Shown in pieces: positions 44,929 through 53,299 of a stretch of DNA of 64,000 bases. Every line of letters begins with the position of its first letter. Position 1 is the stretch's first letter. Below the pieces are notes generated by a model. That model was given only the letters and a program-made list of their open reading frames with translations, had not been told where the DNA came from and ran no database searches. The translations under genes were made by a program, and so were the position numbers. The stretch is from Rhizobium sp. ACO-34A (GTDB taxonomy: Bacteria > Pseudomonadota > Alphaproteobacteria > Rhizobiales > Rhizobiaceae), in assembly GCA_002600635.1 (NCBI GenBank), contig CP021371.1:3165001-3229000 (forward strand). Reading direction: 5' to 3'.

Positions 44929-46329
44929 TTGACCACTTTTCATGACCTCGGCCTGTCGCACAAGATCGTCTCGACACTCTCGGCCATTGGTTTCGAAACC
45001 GCTACGCCGATCCAGGAACAGGCGATCCCGCTGGTAATGCAGGGTCGCGACCTCGTCGGCCTCGCCCAGACCGGCACCGGCAAGACGGCCGCCTTCGGCC
45101 TGCCGATCATCGAGATGCTGATGACGAACGGCGACCGGCCGAAGCCGCGCTCGTCGCGCGTGCTGATCCTCGCCCCCACCCGCGAACTGGTGAACCAGAT
45201 CGGCGAAAACCTGCGCAGCTTCGTGCGCAAGACCCCGCTCAAGATCATCCAGGTCGTTGGCGGCGCTTCGATCAACAAGCAGCAGTTCCAGCTTGAACGC
45301 GGCACCGACATTCTCGTCGCCACCCCCGGCCGCCTGCTCGACCTGATCGAGCGCGAAGCCGTGACGCTGCGCGACATCACCCATCTGGTGCTCGACGAAG
45401 CCGACCAGATGCTCGACCTCGGCTTCATCCATGACCTGCGCAAGATCTCGCGCATGGTGCCGAAGAACCGCCAGACGCTGCTCTTCTCGGCAACCATGCC
45501 GAAGACCATCGCCGACCTCGCCGCCAGCTTCCTGACCGATCCGGTCAAGGTCGAAGTCGCTCCTCCCGGCAAGGCTGCCGACAAGGTCGAGCAGTACGTG
45601 CATTTCGTCAACGGCCAGAACCACAAGACCGAAATGCTGAAGAAGATCCTGGCGGACAATCCGGACGGCCGCTCCATCGTCTTCCTGCGCACCAAGCACG
45701 GCGCTGAAAAGCTGATGAAGCACCTCGACGTCACCGGTTTCTCGGTCGCCTCGATCCATGGCAACAAGAGCCAGGGCCAGCGCGAACGCGCGCTCAAGGG
45801 CTTCCGTGATGGCGCATTCCGCACGCTGATCGCCACCGACGTCGCCGCCCGCGGCATCGACATCCCGGCCGTCAGCCACGTCTTCAACTACGACCTGCCG
45901 GAAGTTCCGGACGCTTACGTGCACCGCATCGGCCGTACGGCGCGTGCCGGTCGCGACGGCATCGCCATCGCCTTTTGCGGCCCGGATGAAGGTCGCCTGC
46001 TGCGCGACATCGAGCGCCTGATGGGCATCGATATCCCGGTCGCAAGCGGCGAAGCTCCGGCAAACCTCAACCGCCCGGCCCGCCCGCAGCGCCGTGGCGG
46101 CGGCGGTGGTGCTGGTGGCGGCAACAACCGCAACCATCAGGGCCAGGGCCGCGGCAAGCATGACGGCGAAGCCCGTTCGGCGGGTGGCGAAGGACGTCCC
46201 GCCCAGAAGCAGGGCCATCGCAAGGGCAATGGCGGCGGACGCCCCGGCGGCCCGTCCAACTCCGGTCATGGCAAGCCGGGCGGTTCCCGCTCTGCAAACC
46301 AGCAGCGCAATCGCCGCCGCGAAGCCTGA
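44929..46329 (+). CDS. DEAD-box RNA helicase (RhlE-like)
   Basis: The 466-residue helicase shows the Q motif (ATPIQEQAIP), Walker A AQTGTGKT, PTRELVNQIG, TPGRLL, DEAD, SAT, and HRIGRTARAGR, followed by a Gly/Arg/Asn-rich tail from about 390. The start is taken as the TTG at 44929 (LTTFHDLGLS) behind AAAGG, since the family begins TTFxDLGL; a longer reading from the ATG at 44887 lacks conservation. The long leader upstream is typical of cold-induced helicases. A strong terminator follows. Confidence 0.93.
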   Translation: MTTFHDLGLSHKIVSTLSAIGFETATPIQEQAIPLVMQGRDLVGLAQTGTGKTAAFGLPIIEMLMTNGDRPKPRSSRVLILAPTRELVNQIGENLRSFVRKTPLKIIQVVGGASINKQQFQLERGTDILVATPGRLLDLIEREAVTLRDITHLVLDEADQMLDLGFIHDLRKISRMVPKNRQTLLFSATMPKTIADLAASFLTDPVKVEVAPPGKAADKVEQYVHFVNGQNHKTEMLKKILADNPDGRSIVFLRTKHGAEKLMKHLDVTGFSVASIHGNKSQGQRERALKGFRDGAFRTLIATDVAARGIDIPAVSHVFNYDLPEVPDAYVHRIGRTARAGRDGIAIAFCGPDEGRLLRDIERLMGIDIPVASGEAPANLNRPARPQRRGGGGGAGGGNNRNHQGQGRGKHDGEARSAGGEGRPAQKQGHRKGNGGGRPGGPSNSGHGKPGGSRSANQQRNRRREA

Positions 46330-46364
46330 GCGAAGCTTCCGCTTCCAGCTGACGACAAGACCAG

Positions 46365-46390
46365 AGGCGCGGTTCAGACCGCGCCTTTTT
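46365..46390 (+). terminator. Intrinsic terminator of the helicase gene
   Basis: A nine-base perfect stem AGGCGCGGT/ACCGCGCCT with a four-base loop is followed by TTTTCTTTT. Confidence 0.85.
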
Positions 46391-46514
46391 CTTTTGGGCG
46401 GCAACTGCCCACATCGCAGCCCCTCACATCGCTCGATTGCACCATCCGGCCGTGATAATCACAGCTTCACACTCGAAGAGCGGCGATTCTGCCCGACCCG
46501 TGACGAGGACCTGC

Positions 46515-46913
46515 ATGTTGAGATTGCTTATCGCCGTCATGACGACCCTGTCACTGGTAGCGCCGGCAGCCGCAAAGTCGAAGCTCGACATACTGACCCT
46601 CTTCGACCAGTTCATGATTTCAAAAGCGGTCGCATCGAGATGTGCACGCGCAGACGAAGAAAAGCGCGCGAAGTTCCTCCTGAACATGAAAAGGGTGAAG
46701 TTCTCTGCAACGCAGAGGCTGAAACGAATGTACCCGAAAGCCACCGATGAGACGATCGCCAAGGGTTCGGAGCAGCGGCAGGCCGAACTCGATAACGGGG
46801 TTTCGGAAATCATCGTCAAAGAGGGCTGCGATAGCCCTCAAATCAAGGAGGCGCTCAGGCGCTTCGACATGCAGGCCGACATGGACTTGGCCGCGCCGAC
46901 CAAGGACCAGTAG
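46515..46913 (+). CDS. Small secreted protein of unknown family
   Basis: The 132-residue protein has a signal peptide (MLRLLIAVMTTLSLVAPAAA) and a helical mature part (DQFMISKAVASRCARADEEKRAKFLLNMKRV, RLKRMYPKATDETIAKGSEQR) with two cysteines. The ATG follows GAGGAC. No function recognised. Confidence 0.6.
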   Translation: MLRLLIAVMTTLSLVAPAAAKSKLDILTLFDQFMISKAVASRCARADEEKRAKFLLNMKRVKFSATQRLKRMYPKATDETIAKGSEQRQAELDNGVSEIIVKEGCDSPQIKEALRRFDMQADMDLAAPTKDQ

Positions 46914-46925
46914 TCCGCCGCTCCG

Positions 46926-47810
46926 TCATCCCCGCGTCCGGTCCACCTTCCGGTTTGTAAGATAGACGCCGAGAACGGCGATCACCGTACCGACGATCAT
47001 CGGCAGCGACAGCCGCTCCCCAAAGACTATGGCCGCTTCGATGGCGGCAAGCGGCGACACGAGATAAATCAGCGATGCGGCCTTGGAAACATCGCCGCGC
47101 CGGATGAGATAAAGCAGCAGCGCGATCGCGCCCATGGAAATGCCGACGACCGACCAGGCGAGCGTGGCGAACAGACCGAAACCCCAGACGACCCGCAGGT
47201 TTTCCAGCATCAGCGCCGCCGGCACGGTGACGATCAGCGCGCCGACATATTGCAGGGCCGCGACCGCTCTGAGATCGCCATCCTTCAGGAATCGCTTCTG
47301 ATAGAGAGTGCCGACCGTGACGCAGGCCATGCCCAGCACATTGACGACAACCGCATAGACCGGGATCACCCCTGCATCAACCGTCAGCAGGTTCGGCACG
47401 ACCGCGATGGCAATCCCGGCAAAGCCGAGAAGCAATCCCAGCCGTTGGCTCATGCCCAACCTCTCTCCGATCAGCACGGCGGCGGCAACACCGGTCATCA
47501 ACGGCTGGAGACCGGCAATGATTCCCGAGAGCGAAGCGGGCACGCCCTGCCCGATAGCCCACCACAGCATGCCGAGATAGAGGCCATGCAGGAACATGCC
47601 GGAGACGATCGCATGAAGGATTGCCGTGCGCCCCTTCGGCCAGTTGACACCGGTTACCCGACAGATGGCATAGAACAGGACCGTCGCCACGGCATAGCGC
47701 AAGGCAAGGAAGGTCAGCGGATCGGCAAACAGCGTGGCATACTTGGCGGCGACCCAGCCGGTCGACCAGAGAAGCACGAAAATAGCCGGGGCAAGGCGAT
47801 CGAGCGTCAT
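46926..47810 (-). CDS. EamA/DMT-family transporter
   Basis: The 294-residue protein has ten spans and the drug/metabolite transporter signatures of the EamA repeat (FVLLWSTGWVAAKYA, LRYAVATVLFYAI, YLVSPLAAIEAAIVFGERLS). It is likely an inner-membrane exporter of amino acids or metabolites; substrate unknown. It ends just after the convergent small secreted gene. Confidence 0.88.
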   Translation of the reverse strand: MTLDRLAPAIFVLLWSTGWVAAKYATLFADPLTFLALRYAVATVLFYAICRVTGVNWPKGRTAILHAIVSGMFLHGLYLGMLWWAIGQGVPASLSGIIAGLQPLMTGVAAAVLIGERLGMSQRLGLLLGFAGIAIAVVPNLLTVDAGVIPVYAVVVNVLGMACVTVGTLYQKRFLKDGDLRAVAALQYVGALIVTVPAALMLENLRVVWGFGLFATLAWSVVGISMGAIALLLYLIRRGDVSKAASLIYLVSPLAAIEAAIVFGERLSLPMIVGTVIAVLGVYLTNRKVDRTRG

Positions 47811-47877
47811 GAAGCGTTTCCCTGAAAGACGCCCTGCCCAGAACGTTTCAAGGGCATGCGGTGCTGTCGCTTAGAGC

Positions 47878-47970
47878 ATAATCCGACCGGAGTGAAACGA
47901 GGATCGACAAGATTATGCTTCAAACAAAAGAGTTTAGAGCGCCGATCTGATTCAATCAGATCGGCGCTCT
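47878..47970. repeat. RIME-like intergenic repeat with long palindrome
   Basis: ATAATCCGACCGGAGTGAAA begins the element, which ends in a perfect 17-base palindrome AGAGCGCCGATCTGATT with its complement around a single C (47936-47970). A degenerate copy lies at 2361-2456. The remaining parts of the 47811-48287 gap are AT-richer and presumably contain the promoters of the divergent flanking genes; no other gene is seen. Confidence 0.7.
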
Positions 47971-48287
47971 AGCGCGCAACACGGGAATGCGTCAAAAGAG
48001 TTTTCCTGCGGACGATGATGAATTTTGCTGACGCCTGGCACCGCGAAAAAAATTTCGCCGGCACAATTGCCTAAATATTGAGCGATTCCGACAAGAGCCT
48101 TCGAATACCCATTCAACTTTCGTCAGCAACGATGGCAAAGCCGAACTGACAGGCGGCTTAAATCACTAGAATTTGATGGAAATATAGGCTTTTGCCGATT
48201 TTTCGCACTGCGGAAATTCTTCCCGTCAGACCATGCACGCTTCTTGCATTGCCGGTAACGTTGTATTCAAATGGCAAAAAAATGGGG

Positions 48288-49706
48288 ATGGCGCCGTTGG
48301 CATTTGATGAAATGATTAATGCGGACAGCAGTCCGCGAGCACCCTACCGGAACTACCATGAGTGGTACTCCAATCAGGACCCCGCCCGATTGATCGCCAA
48401 GTCGCGGGACGCAGAAAACATCTTCCGCAAGACCGGCATCACCTTCGCAGTCTACGGCCACGAAGACTCCTCCGAAAAGCTCATCCCCTTCGACATCATC
48501 CCGCGCGTCATCTCCGGCAGTGAGTGGCGCCGACTGGCCCAGGGCATCGAGCAGCGTGTTCTGGCGCTCAACGCCTTTCTCGACGACATCTACCACAAGC
48601 AGGAAATCATCAAGGCGGGCCGCATTCCCCGCGAACTGATCGAGAAGAACGAGGCTTTCCTGCCCGAGATGATCGGCTTCCGTCCGCCGGGCGGCGTCTA
48701 TACCCACATCGTCGGCACCGACATCGTGCGCACCGGCGAAGACCAGTTCTACGTGCTGGAAGACAATGCCCGTACGCCGTCGGGCGTCAGCTACATGCTG
48801 GAAAACCGCGAAACCATGATGCAGATGTTCCCGGAGCTCTTCCAGCTCAACAAGGTGCAGCGCGTCGAGGACTATCCCTATCTCCTGCGCCAGTCGCTCG
48901 CTTCGCTGGCGCCTCCCGGTTGCAAGGGCAAGCCGCGCGTCGCGGTGCTGACCCCCGGCATCTACAATTCCGCCTATTACGAGCATTCCTTCCTCGCCGA
49001 CATGATGGGCGTGGAGCTGGTAGAGGGCTCGGATCTCCGCGTCATCGACGGCAAGGTGAAGATGCGAACCACCCGCGGCTACGAGGCGATCGACGTGCTG
49101 TACCGCCGCGTCGACGATGACTTCCTCGATCCGCTGACCTTCCGCCCGGACAGCTGTCTCGGCGTGCCCGGCATCATGGACGTCTATCGCGCCGGCAACA
49201 TCACCATCGCCAACGCCCCGGGCACCGGCATTTCCGACGACAAGGCGATCTATTCCTACATGCCCGAGATCGTCGAGTTCTATACGGGCCGCAAGGCGCT
49301 TCTCGAAAACGTGCCGACCTGGCGCTGCTCCGAACCCGACAGCCTGAAATACGTGCTGGAGCATCTGGAGGAGCTGGTCGTCAAGGAAGTTCACGGCTCC
49401 GGCGGCTATGGCATGCTGGTCGGCCCGACCGCCTCGAAGAAGGAACGCGCGGCCTTCGCCGAGAAGCTGAAGAGCCGGCCGAACAACTACATCGCCCAGC
49501 CGACGCTTTCGCTTTCGACGGTTCCGATCCTGGTCAACAAGGGCATTGCCCCTCGCCACGTCGACCTTCGTCCCTATGTCCTTGTATCCGACAAGGTGCA
49601 GATCATCCCCGGCGGATTGACCCGCGTGGCCCTGAAACAGGGCTCGCTCGTCGTCAACTCCTCCCAGGGAGGCGGCACCAAGGACACCTGGGTACTGGAG
49701 GACTGA
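48288..49706 (+). CDS. Circularly permuted ATP-grasp protein
   Basis: The 472-residue protein has MAPLAFDEM...YRNYHEWYS, the ATP-binding DNARTPSGVSYMLENRE, VVKEVHGSGGYGMLVG and C-terminal SSQGGGTKDTWVLED of the CP-ATP-grasp/DUF404-407 family, implicated in making peptide tags or peptide-like metabolites. The exact start is unclear; 48282 and 48288 are in frame and neither has a strong ribosome site. It leads an operon with an alpha-E and a transglutaminase-like protein, a widely conserved trio of unknown role. Confidence 0.88.
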   Translation: MAPLAFDEMINADSSPRAPYRNYHEWYSNQDPARLIAKSRDAENIFRKTGITFAVYGHEDSSEKLIPFDIIPRVISGSEWRRLAQGIEQRVLALNAFLDDIYHKQEIIKAGRIPRELIEKNEAFLPEMIGFRPPGGVYTHIVGTDIVRTGEDQFYVLEDNARTPSGVSYMLENRETMMQMFPELFQLNKVQRVEDYPYLLRQSLASLAPPGCKGKPRVAVLTPGIYNSAYYEHSFLADMMGVELVEGSDLRVIDGKVKMRTTRGYEAIDVLYRRVDDDFLDPLTFRPDSCLGVPGIMDVYRAGNITIANAPGTGISDDKAIYSYMPEIVEFYTGRKALLENVPTWRCSEPDSLKYVLEHLEELVVKEVHGSGGYGMLVGPTASKKERAAFAEKLKSRPNNYIAQPTLSLSTVPILVNKGIAPRHVDLRPYVLVSDKVQIIPGGLTRVALKQGSLVVNSSQGGGTKDTWVLED

Positions 49707-49709
49707 GCC

Positions 49710-50651
49710 ATGCTGGGCAGAACCGCAAACGGACTTTACTGGATGTTCCGCTACATCGAGCGGGCCGAAAACATCGCCCGCCTCGTGGACGCCGGCCTCA
49801 GGATGTCGCTGACCCGCACCGGAGCCTCGGAGGAAGACTGGGGCGCCGTGCTTCTCAGCGCCGACGTGCGCGAGGGATATGACGCGGCCCACTCTAAGCT
49901 GACCAGCGCCGACGCGATCGACTACCTGCTGCGCGATCACGCCAACCCTTCGAGCGTGATGTCATGCATCGATTCCGGCCGCAACAACGCCCGCATGGTG
50001 CGCACGGCGCTGACCCGCGAAACGTGGGAAGCGACCAACGAATGCTGGATCGAGCTGAAGCAGTTGCTGGGACGCAGGCTGAAATCGGCAGACCTGCCCG
50101 AAGTGATCGACACGGTGAAGCGCCGCGCCGGCCTCATTCGAGGCGCCTTCCATGGATCGATGCTGCGCAACGAGATCTACAATTTCGCCCGCATCGGCAC
50201 CTTCATCGAGCGGGCCGACAATACCAGCCGCATCCTCGACGTGAAGTATTACGTGCTGCTGCCGGCCGTGACCCAGGTCGGCTCCTCGCTCGACAACATG
50301 CAGTGGGAATCGATCCTGCGCTCCGTCTCGGCCCACCGTTCCTATCGCTGGGTCTATGACGGCGAATACCGCGCGGCCAACATTGCCGACTTCCTGATCC
50401 TCAACGGTCAGATGCCGCGCTCGCTCGCCTATTCCTACGAGAAGATCGTCAGCAACCTCGGTTATCTCGCCAAGGAATACGGACAGCGGCTGCCGGCCCA
50501 CGATACCGCCGATTCCGTGCGCGCTACTCTCAGTTCCTGCAATGTCAGCGCCATCATGGATCAGGGACTGCACGAATTCCTCGACAATTTCATCTCCCGG
50601 AACAACCAGCTGGGCAGCGAGATTACCGAGGGTTACCGCTTCTACAGCTGA
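49710..50651 (+). CDS. Alpha-E domain protein
   Basis: The 313-residue all-helical protein begins MLGRTANGLYWMFRYIERAENIARLVD, the alpha-E signature, and later repeats FIERADNTSRILDVKYY. It lies four bases after the ATP-grasp gene. Function unknown; predicted partner of the ATP-grasp enzyme. Confidence 0.9.
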   Translation: MLGRTANGLYWMFRYIERAENIARLVDAGLRMSLTRTGASEEDWGAVLLSADVREGYDAAHSKLTSADAIDYLLRDHANPSSVMSCIDSGRNNARMVRTALTRETWEATNECWIELKQLLGRRLKSADLPEVIDTVKRRAGLIRGAFHGSMLRNEIYNFARIGTFIERADNTSRILDVKYYVLLPAVTQVGSSLDNMQWESILRSVSAHRSYRWVYDGEYRAANIADFLILNGQMPRSLAYSYEKIVSNLGYLAKEYGQRLPAHDTADSVRATLSSCNVSAIMDQGLHEFLDNFISRNNQLGSEITEGYRFYS

Positions 50652-50670
50652 CGGCAGGCAGGACATCATC

Positions 50671-51495
50671 ATGCGGCTCAAGATTACCCATACCACCGAA
50701 TATCAATACGCCGAGCCGGTCGCCTATTCGCTGCAGCGGCTCCGGCTGTCGCCCGTGGCATGCCCCGGACAGGACGTTCTGTCGTGGCACATCGCCGTCG
50801 ATGGCGCTGTCGTCGAGGCAGGTTTCCACGACCAGTTCGGCAATCACGTCCACCTCGTTTCGACGGAGGGCGACAGTTCCAGGGTCCACATCGTCGCGAG
50901 CGGCGAGGTGGAGACCTCGGATCGCGCCGGTGTCTTCGGTCCTCACATCGGCTATTGCCCCCTGTGGCTCTTCCTGCGGGATACGCCGCGCACCAAGGCC
51001 GGCAAGCTGACGAAGGAGCTTGCCAAAGGTCTTTCCGGCGTCACCGACCTCGACCGCATGCACGACCTGATGGGTACGATCCACTCATCTGTCTCCTATC
51101 GTCCCGGCGAAACCGGCACGGAAACAACGGCCGAACAGGCGCTTGAGGCGGGCCACGGCGTCTGCCAGGATCACGCCCATATCTTCATTTCCGCCGCCCG
51201 GCTGCTCGATATCCCGGCCCGCTACGTTTCCGGCTACCTGATGATGGAAGGAGTGGCAGAGCAGGCGGCAACGCACGCCTGGGCAGAAGTGTTCCTTCCG
51301 GGCCTGGGCTGGGTCGGCTTTGACGCCGCAAACGACCATTGTCCGGATGCCCGCTATGTGCGCATCGCCTCCGGCCTCTGCTATGCCGATGTGGCGCCGG
51401 TCTCCGGCATGCGCATCGGCCGCGCCGGCGAGGATCTCGCCGTCAAGGTGGTGGTCGAGCCCAAACTTCAGGGGCAAAGCCAGAGCCAGAGCTGA
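50671..51495 (+). CDS. Transglutaminase-like cysteine peptidase
   Basis: The 274-residue protein opens MRLKITHTTEYQYAEPVAYSLQRLRLSP, a typical N-terminal beta domain. The Cys-His-Asp triad follows in GHGVCQDHAHIFISAARLL and ATHAWAEVFLPGLGWVGFDAAND. It completes the ATP-grasp/alpha-E/transglutaminase operon and could process the predicted peptide product. Confidence 0.92.
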   Translation: MRLKITHTTEYQYAEPVAYSLQRLRLSPVACPGQDVLSWHIAVDGAVVEAGFHDQFGNHVHLVSTEGDSSRVHIVASGEVETSDRAGVFGPHIGYCPLWLFLRDTPRTKAGKLTKELAKGLSGVTDLDRMHDLMGTIHSSVSYRPGETGTETTAEQALEAGHGVCQDHAHIFISAARLLDIPARYVSGYLMMEGVAEQAATHAWAEVFLPGLGWVGFDAANDHCPDARYVRIASGLCYADVAPVSGMRIGRAGEDLAVKVVVEPKLQGQSQSQS

Positions 51496-51654
51496 GGTTG
51501 CCGGAGCGCCACGTTTCCATCCGCACACACAAGGAACGCTCCGCCCCTTGCATCGACGCATCAGGCCACCGGACTCGACCTCTGGTGACATGCACCTCGC
51601 AAGCCCGACACCAAGTCCGCGTGCTCTCCTCATGTGCCCAAGGGAGAATCTCGC

Positions 51655-52167
51655 ATGCTGTTTCGCCAGTCTTTGTTCGAGTCGGTCGTGGAGCGTCTTT
51701 CCGAAGAAGGGGCTGACGCTGCGGACGAGGAAAGCCCGGCCGTATCTCATCGCATCCACGGCATGCCGGGCAACTATCTCGCCGACAGCCTGACGACAGA
51801 GCCTCAGGAAGCAACGCGCCTGCAGCAAGCCTACCTCTTCCTGATGGAAGATGGGCCGTTCGGTGAGCTCGAGGCCCCTCCTCCGCCACAGGCCAGAGCG
51901 CCCGTCATACCCGCCCACCTTGTGCGCCTGTCACTGGAAGAAATCGCGGAGGATCTCGGCATCGCGCCGACCGATGATCGGGAAAGACTGGCCGAGCGGC
52001 GGCGGCAGTTCGCCAAGCTCAACCACCCCGACAGGGTCGAGGCCGACTTCAGGGAACGTGCAACCAAGCGCATGAAGATCGCCAATCTGCTGATCGACGA
52101 AGCGATACGCCGCCTCTCCCGATCAGGAGAAACGGCGAGGAGAAAAAACCAAGGATCTCAATCGTAA
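51655..52167 (+). CDS. J-domain-like protein
   Basis: The 170-residue protein has a C-terminal J-like segment with LSLEEIAEDLGIAPTDDRERLAERRRQFAKLNHPDRVEADFRERATKRMKIANLLIDEAIRRL, including the HPD tripeptide. The N-terminal half is unfamiliar. It may be a co-chaperone-like adaptor. Its 3' end overlaps the convergent MarR gene by 10 bases. Start behind AGGGAGAATCTCGC. Confidence 0.75.
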   Translation: MLFRQSLFESVVERLSEEGADAADEESPAVSHRIHGMPGNYLADSLTTEPQEATRLQQAYLFLMEDGPFGELEAPPPPQARAPVIPAHLVRLSLEEIAEDLGIAPTDDRERLAERRRQFAKLNHPDRVEADFRERATKRMKIANLLIDEAIRRLSRSGETARRKNQGSQS

Positions 52168-52628
52168 AGCTTCTTCAGGAGGCCGATCAGCTGGTCGCGC
52201 GCGGCAGGACCGCCAAGCTGCGCCAGCAAACGCCCTTCGTGTTCCTGCCAGATCGGCATGAGCTCGTTCAGATAGGCAAGTCCCGCATCGGTGATGTAGA
52301 GTGACTGGACGCGACGATCGAGATCGGACTTGCGCCGCTCGACAAAGCCCTTGTGCTCGAGACCATCGACGATGGCAACGAAATTGGCCCTCTGGATACC
52401 GAGTGCTTCCGCCACCTCGCTCTGCTTGGAGCCCTGGTTACGGGTCAGAAGCAGCAAGACAGCGAAGTCAGTCGGCCGCAACCCCTTCGCGGCAAACGTC
52501 TCGTTGAAATGCTGGAAGACCGCAAGCTGAGCCCGCCTGAGGCGATACCCGACTGCATCCTCCATCATCGAAAAATCTATCTTGGTGGACCCCAGAGCTG
52601 TTGTTTCTTCAGCCTTATTTTCCGTCAT
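52158..52628 (-). CDS. MarR-family transcriptional regulator
   Basis: The 156-residue protein has the MarR fold: RRAQLAVFQHFNETFAAKGLRPTDFAVLLLLTRN, the recognition region QSEVAEALGIQRANFVAIVDGLEHKGFVERRKSDLDRRVQSLYITDAG. Its upstream region 52629-52857 shows no other gene. Target unknown. Confidence 0.9.
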   Translation of the reverse strand: MTENKAEETTALGSTKIDFSMMEDAVGYRLRRAQLAVFQHFNETFAAKGLRPTDFAVLLLLTRNQGSKQSEVAEALGIQRANFVAIVDGLEHKGFVERRKSDLDRRVQSLYITDAGLAYLNELMPIWQEHEGRLLAQLGGPAARDQLIGLLKKLYD

Positions 52629-52857
52629 CTAGACGCCATTCTCATGCATTTTCCCCGCCAAACCATAACGCAGGCCAACAGGATGCGTAACGGTCATAAT
52701 AATAATCTTATAGGATTACCTTCATGGCACAAGGGTTTACGCCCGGCGAGCCGCGAAAACTGACAATTTCGGCCTCAAGCAATCTTCGGTTACATTGAGA
52801 TACAAGCGGATATGCTGCAACGTAGAAAAGCTGCCTCTTTTACCGTCCCCGCCACAT

Positions 52858-52913
52858 GAAGTGTCGGTTTCCGATTCCCGTGGTTACAGGTTCGAATCCT
52901 CTCGCGATATCCA
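52858..52913 (+). pseudogene. Degenerate 3' half of a tRNA-Arg(CCG)
   Basis: GTGTCGGTTTCCGATTCC, a short divergent variable region, ACAGGTTCGAATCCT and a terminal CCA line up base for base with the anticodon and T-arm half of the intact tRNA-Arg at 53020. The acceptor and D-arm half is missing and the stems no longer pair well. It is likely the scar of an earlier integration event in the same tRNA gene. Confidence 0.6.
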
Positions 52914-53019
52914 GATTGTTGAGAGCGAACCATTTGCGCATTTTCCGCATTGATGCGAAGCAGACTCTAGGGTATGACCGCCAAACAGCCTGACGGCGAG
53001 GCCACCTCTCGCCCCGGAT

Positions 53020-53096
53020 GCACCCGTAGCTCAGCTGGATAGAGTGTTGGATTCCGATTCCAAAGGTCGCAGGTTCGAATCCTGCCGGGTGCGCCA
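53020..53096 (+). tRNA. tRNA-Arg (anticodon CCG)
   Basis: A full cloverleaf is readable: acceptor GCACCCG/CGGGTGC, D-arm AGCTCAGCTGGATAGAGT, anticodon stem TTGGA/TCCAA with loop TTCCGAT (CCG), T-arm GCAGG TTCGAAT CCTGC, and encoded CCA. It reads arginine CGG codons. The integrase gene starts about 200 bases downstream, so its 3' end is the probable attachment site of the island. Confidence 0.95.
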
Positions 53097-53299
53097 AAAA
53101 CACATTGAAATCATTGCATTTTATTTTTATTCTTGATCTCTAATGGATCGGAATTACGCTAGCACAGCGTTAGCACAACGCTTACCGTATCCGAAAATAC
53201 CCTTTGTTTTCAGTGCTGCGATCTCGCGGCAGGATTGCGTGTTAGCACAGTTTTAGCGCGCCCCGCCTACCGTAGTAACACCATTGGAGACCATGTTTC

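Noticed and set aside
44791..46404. A 537-codon minus-strand open frame
   Set aside because: It is antisense to the DEAD-box helicase.
48267..49940. A 557-codon minus-strand open frame
   Set aside because: It is antisense to the ATP-grasp gene and carries no motif.
52840..53103. A minus-strand frame encoding HPAGFEPATFGIG-like residues
   Set aside because: This is the well-known false translation of tRNA sequence; it covers the tRNA-Arg and its degenerate copy.
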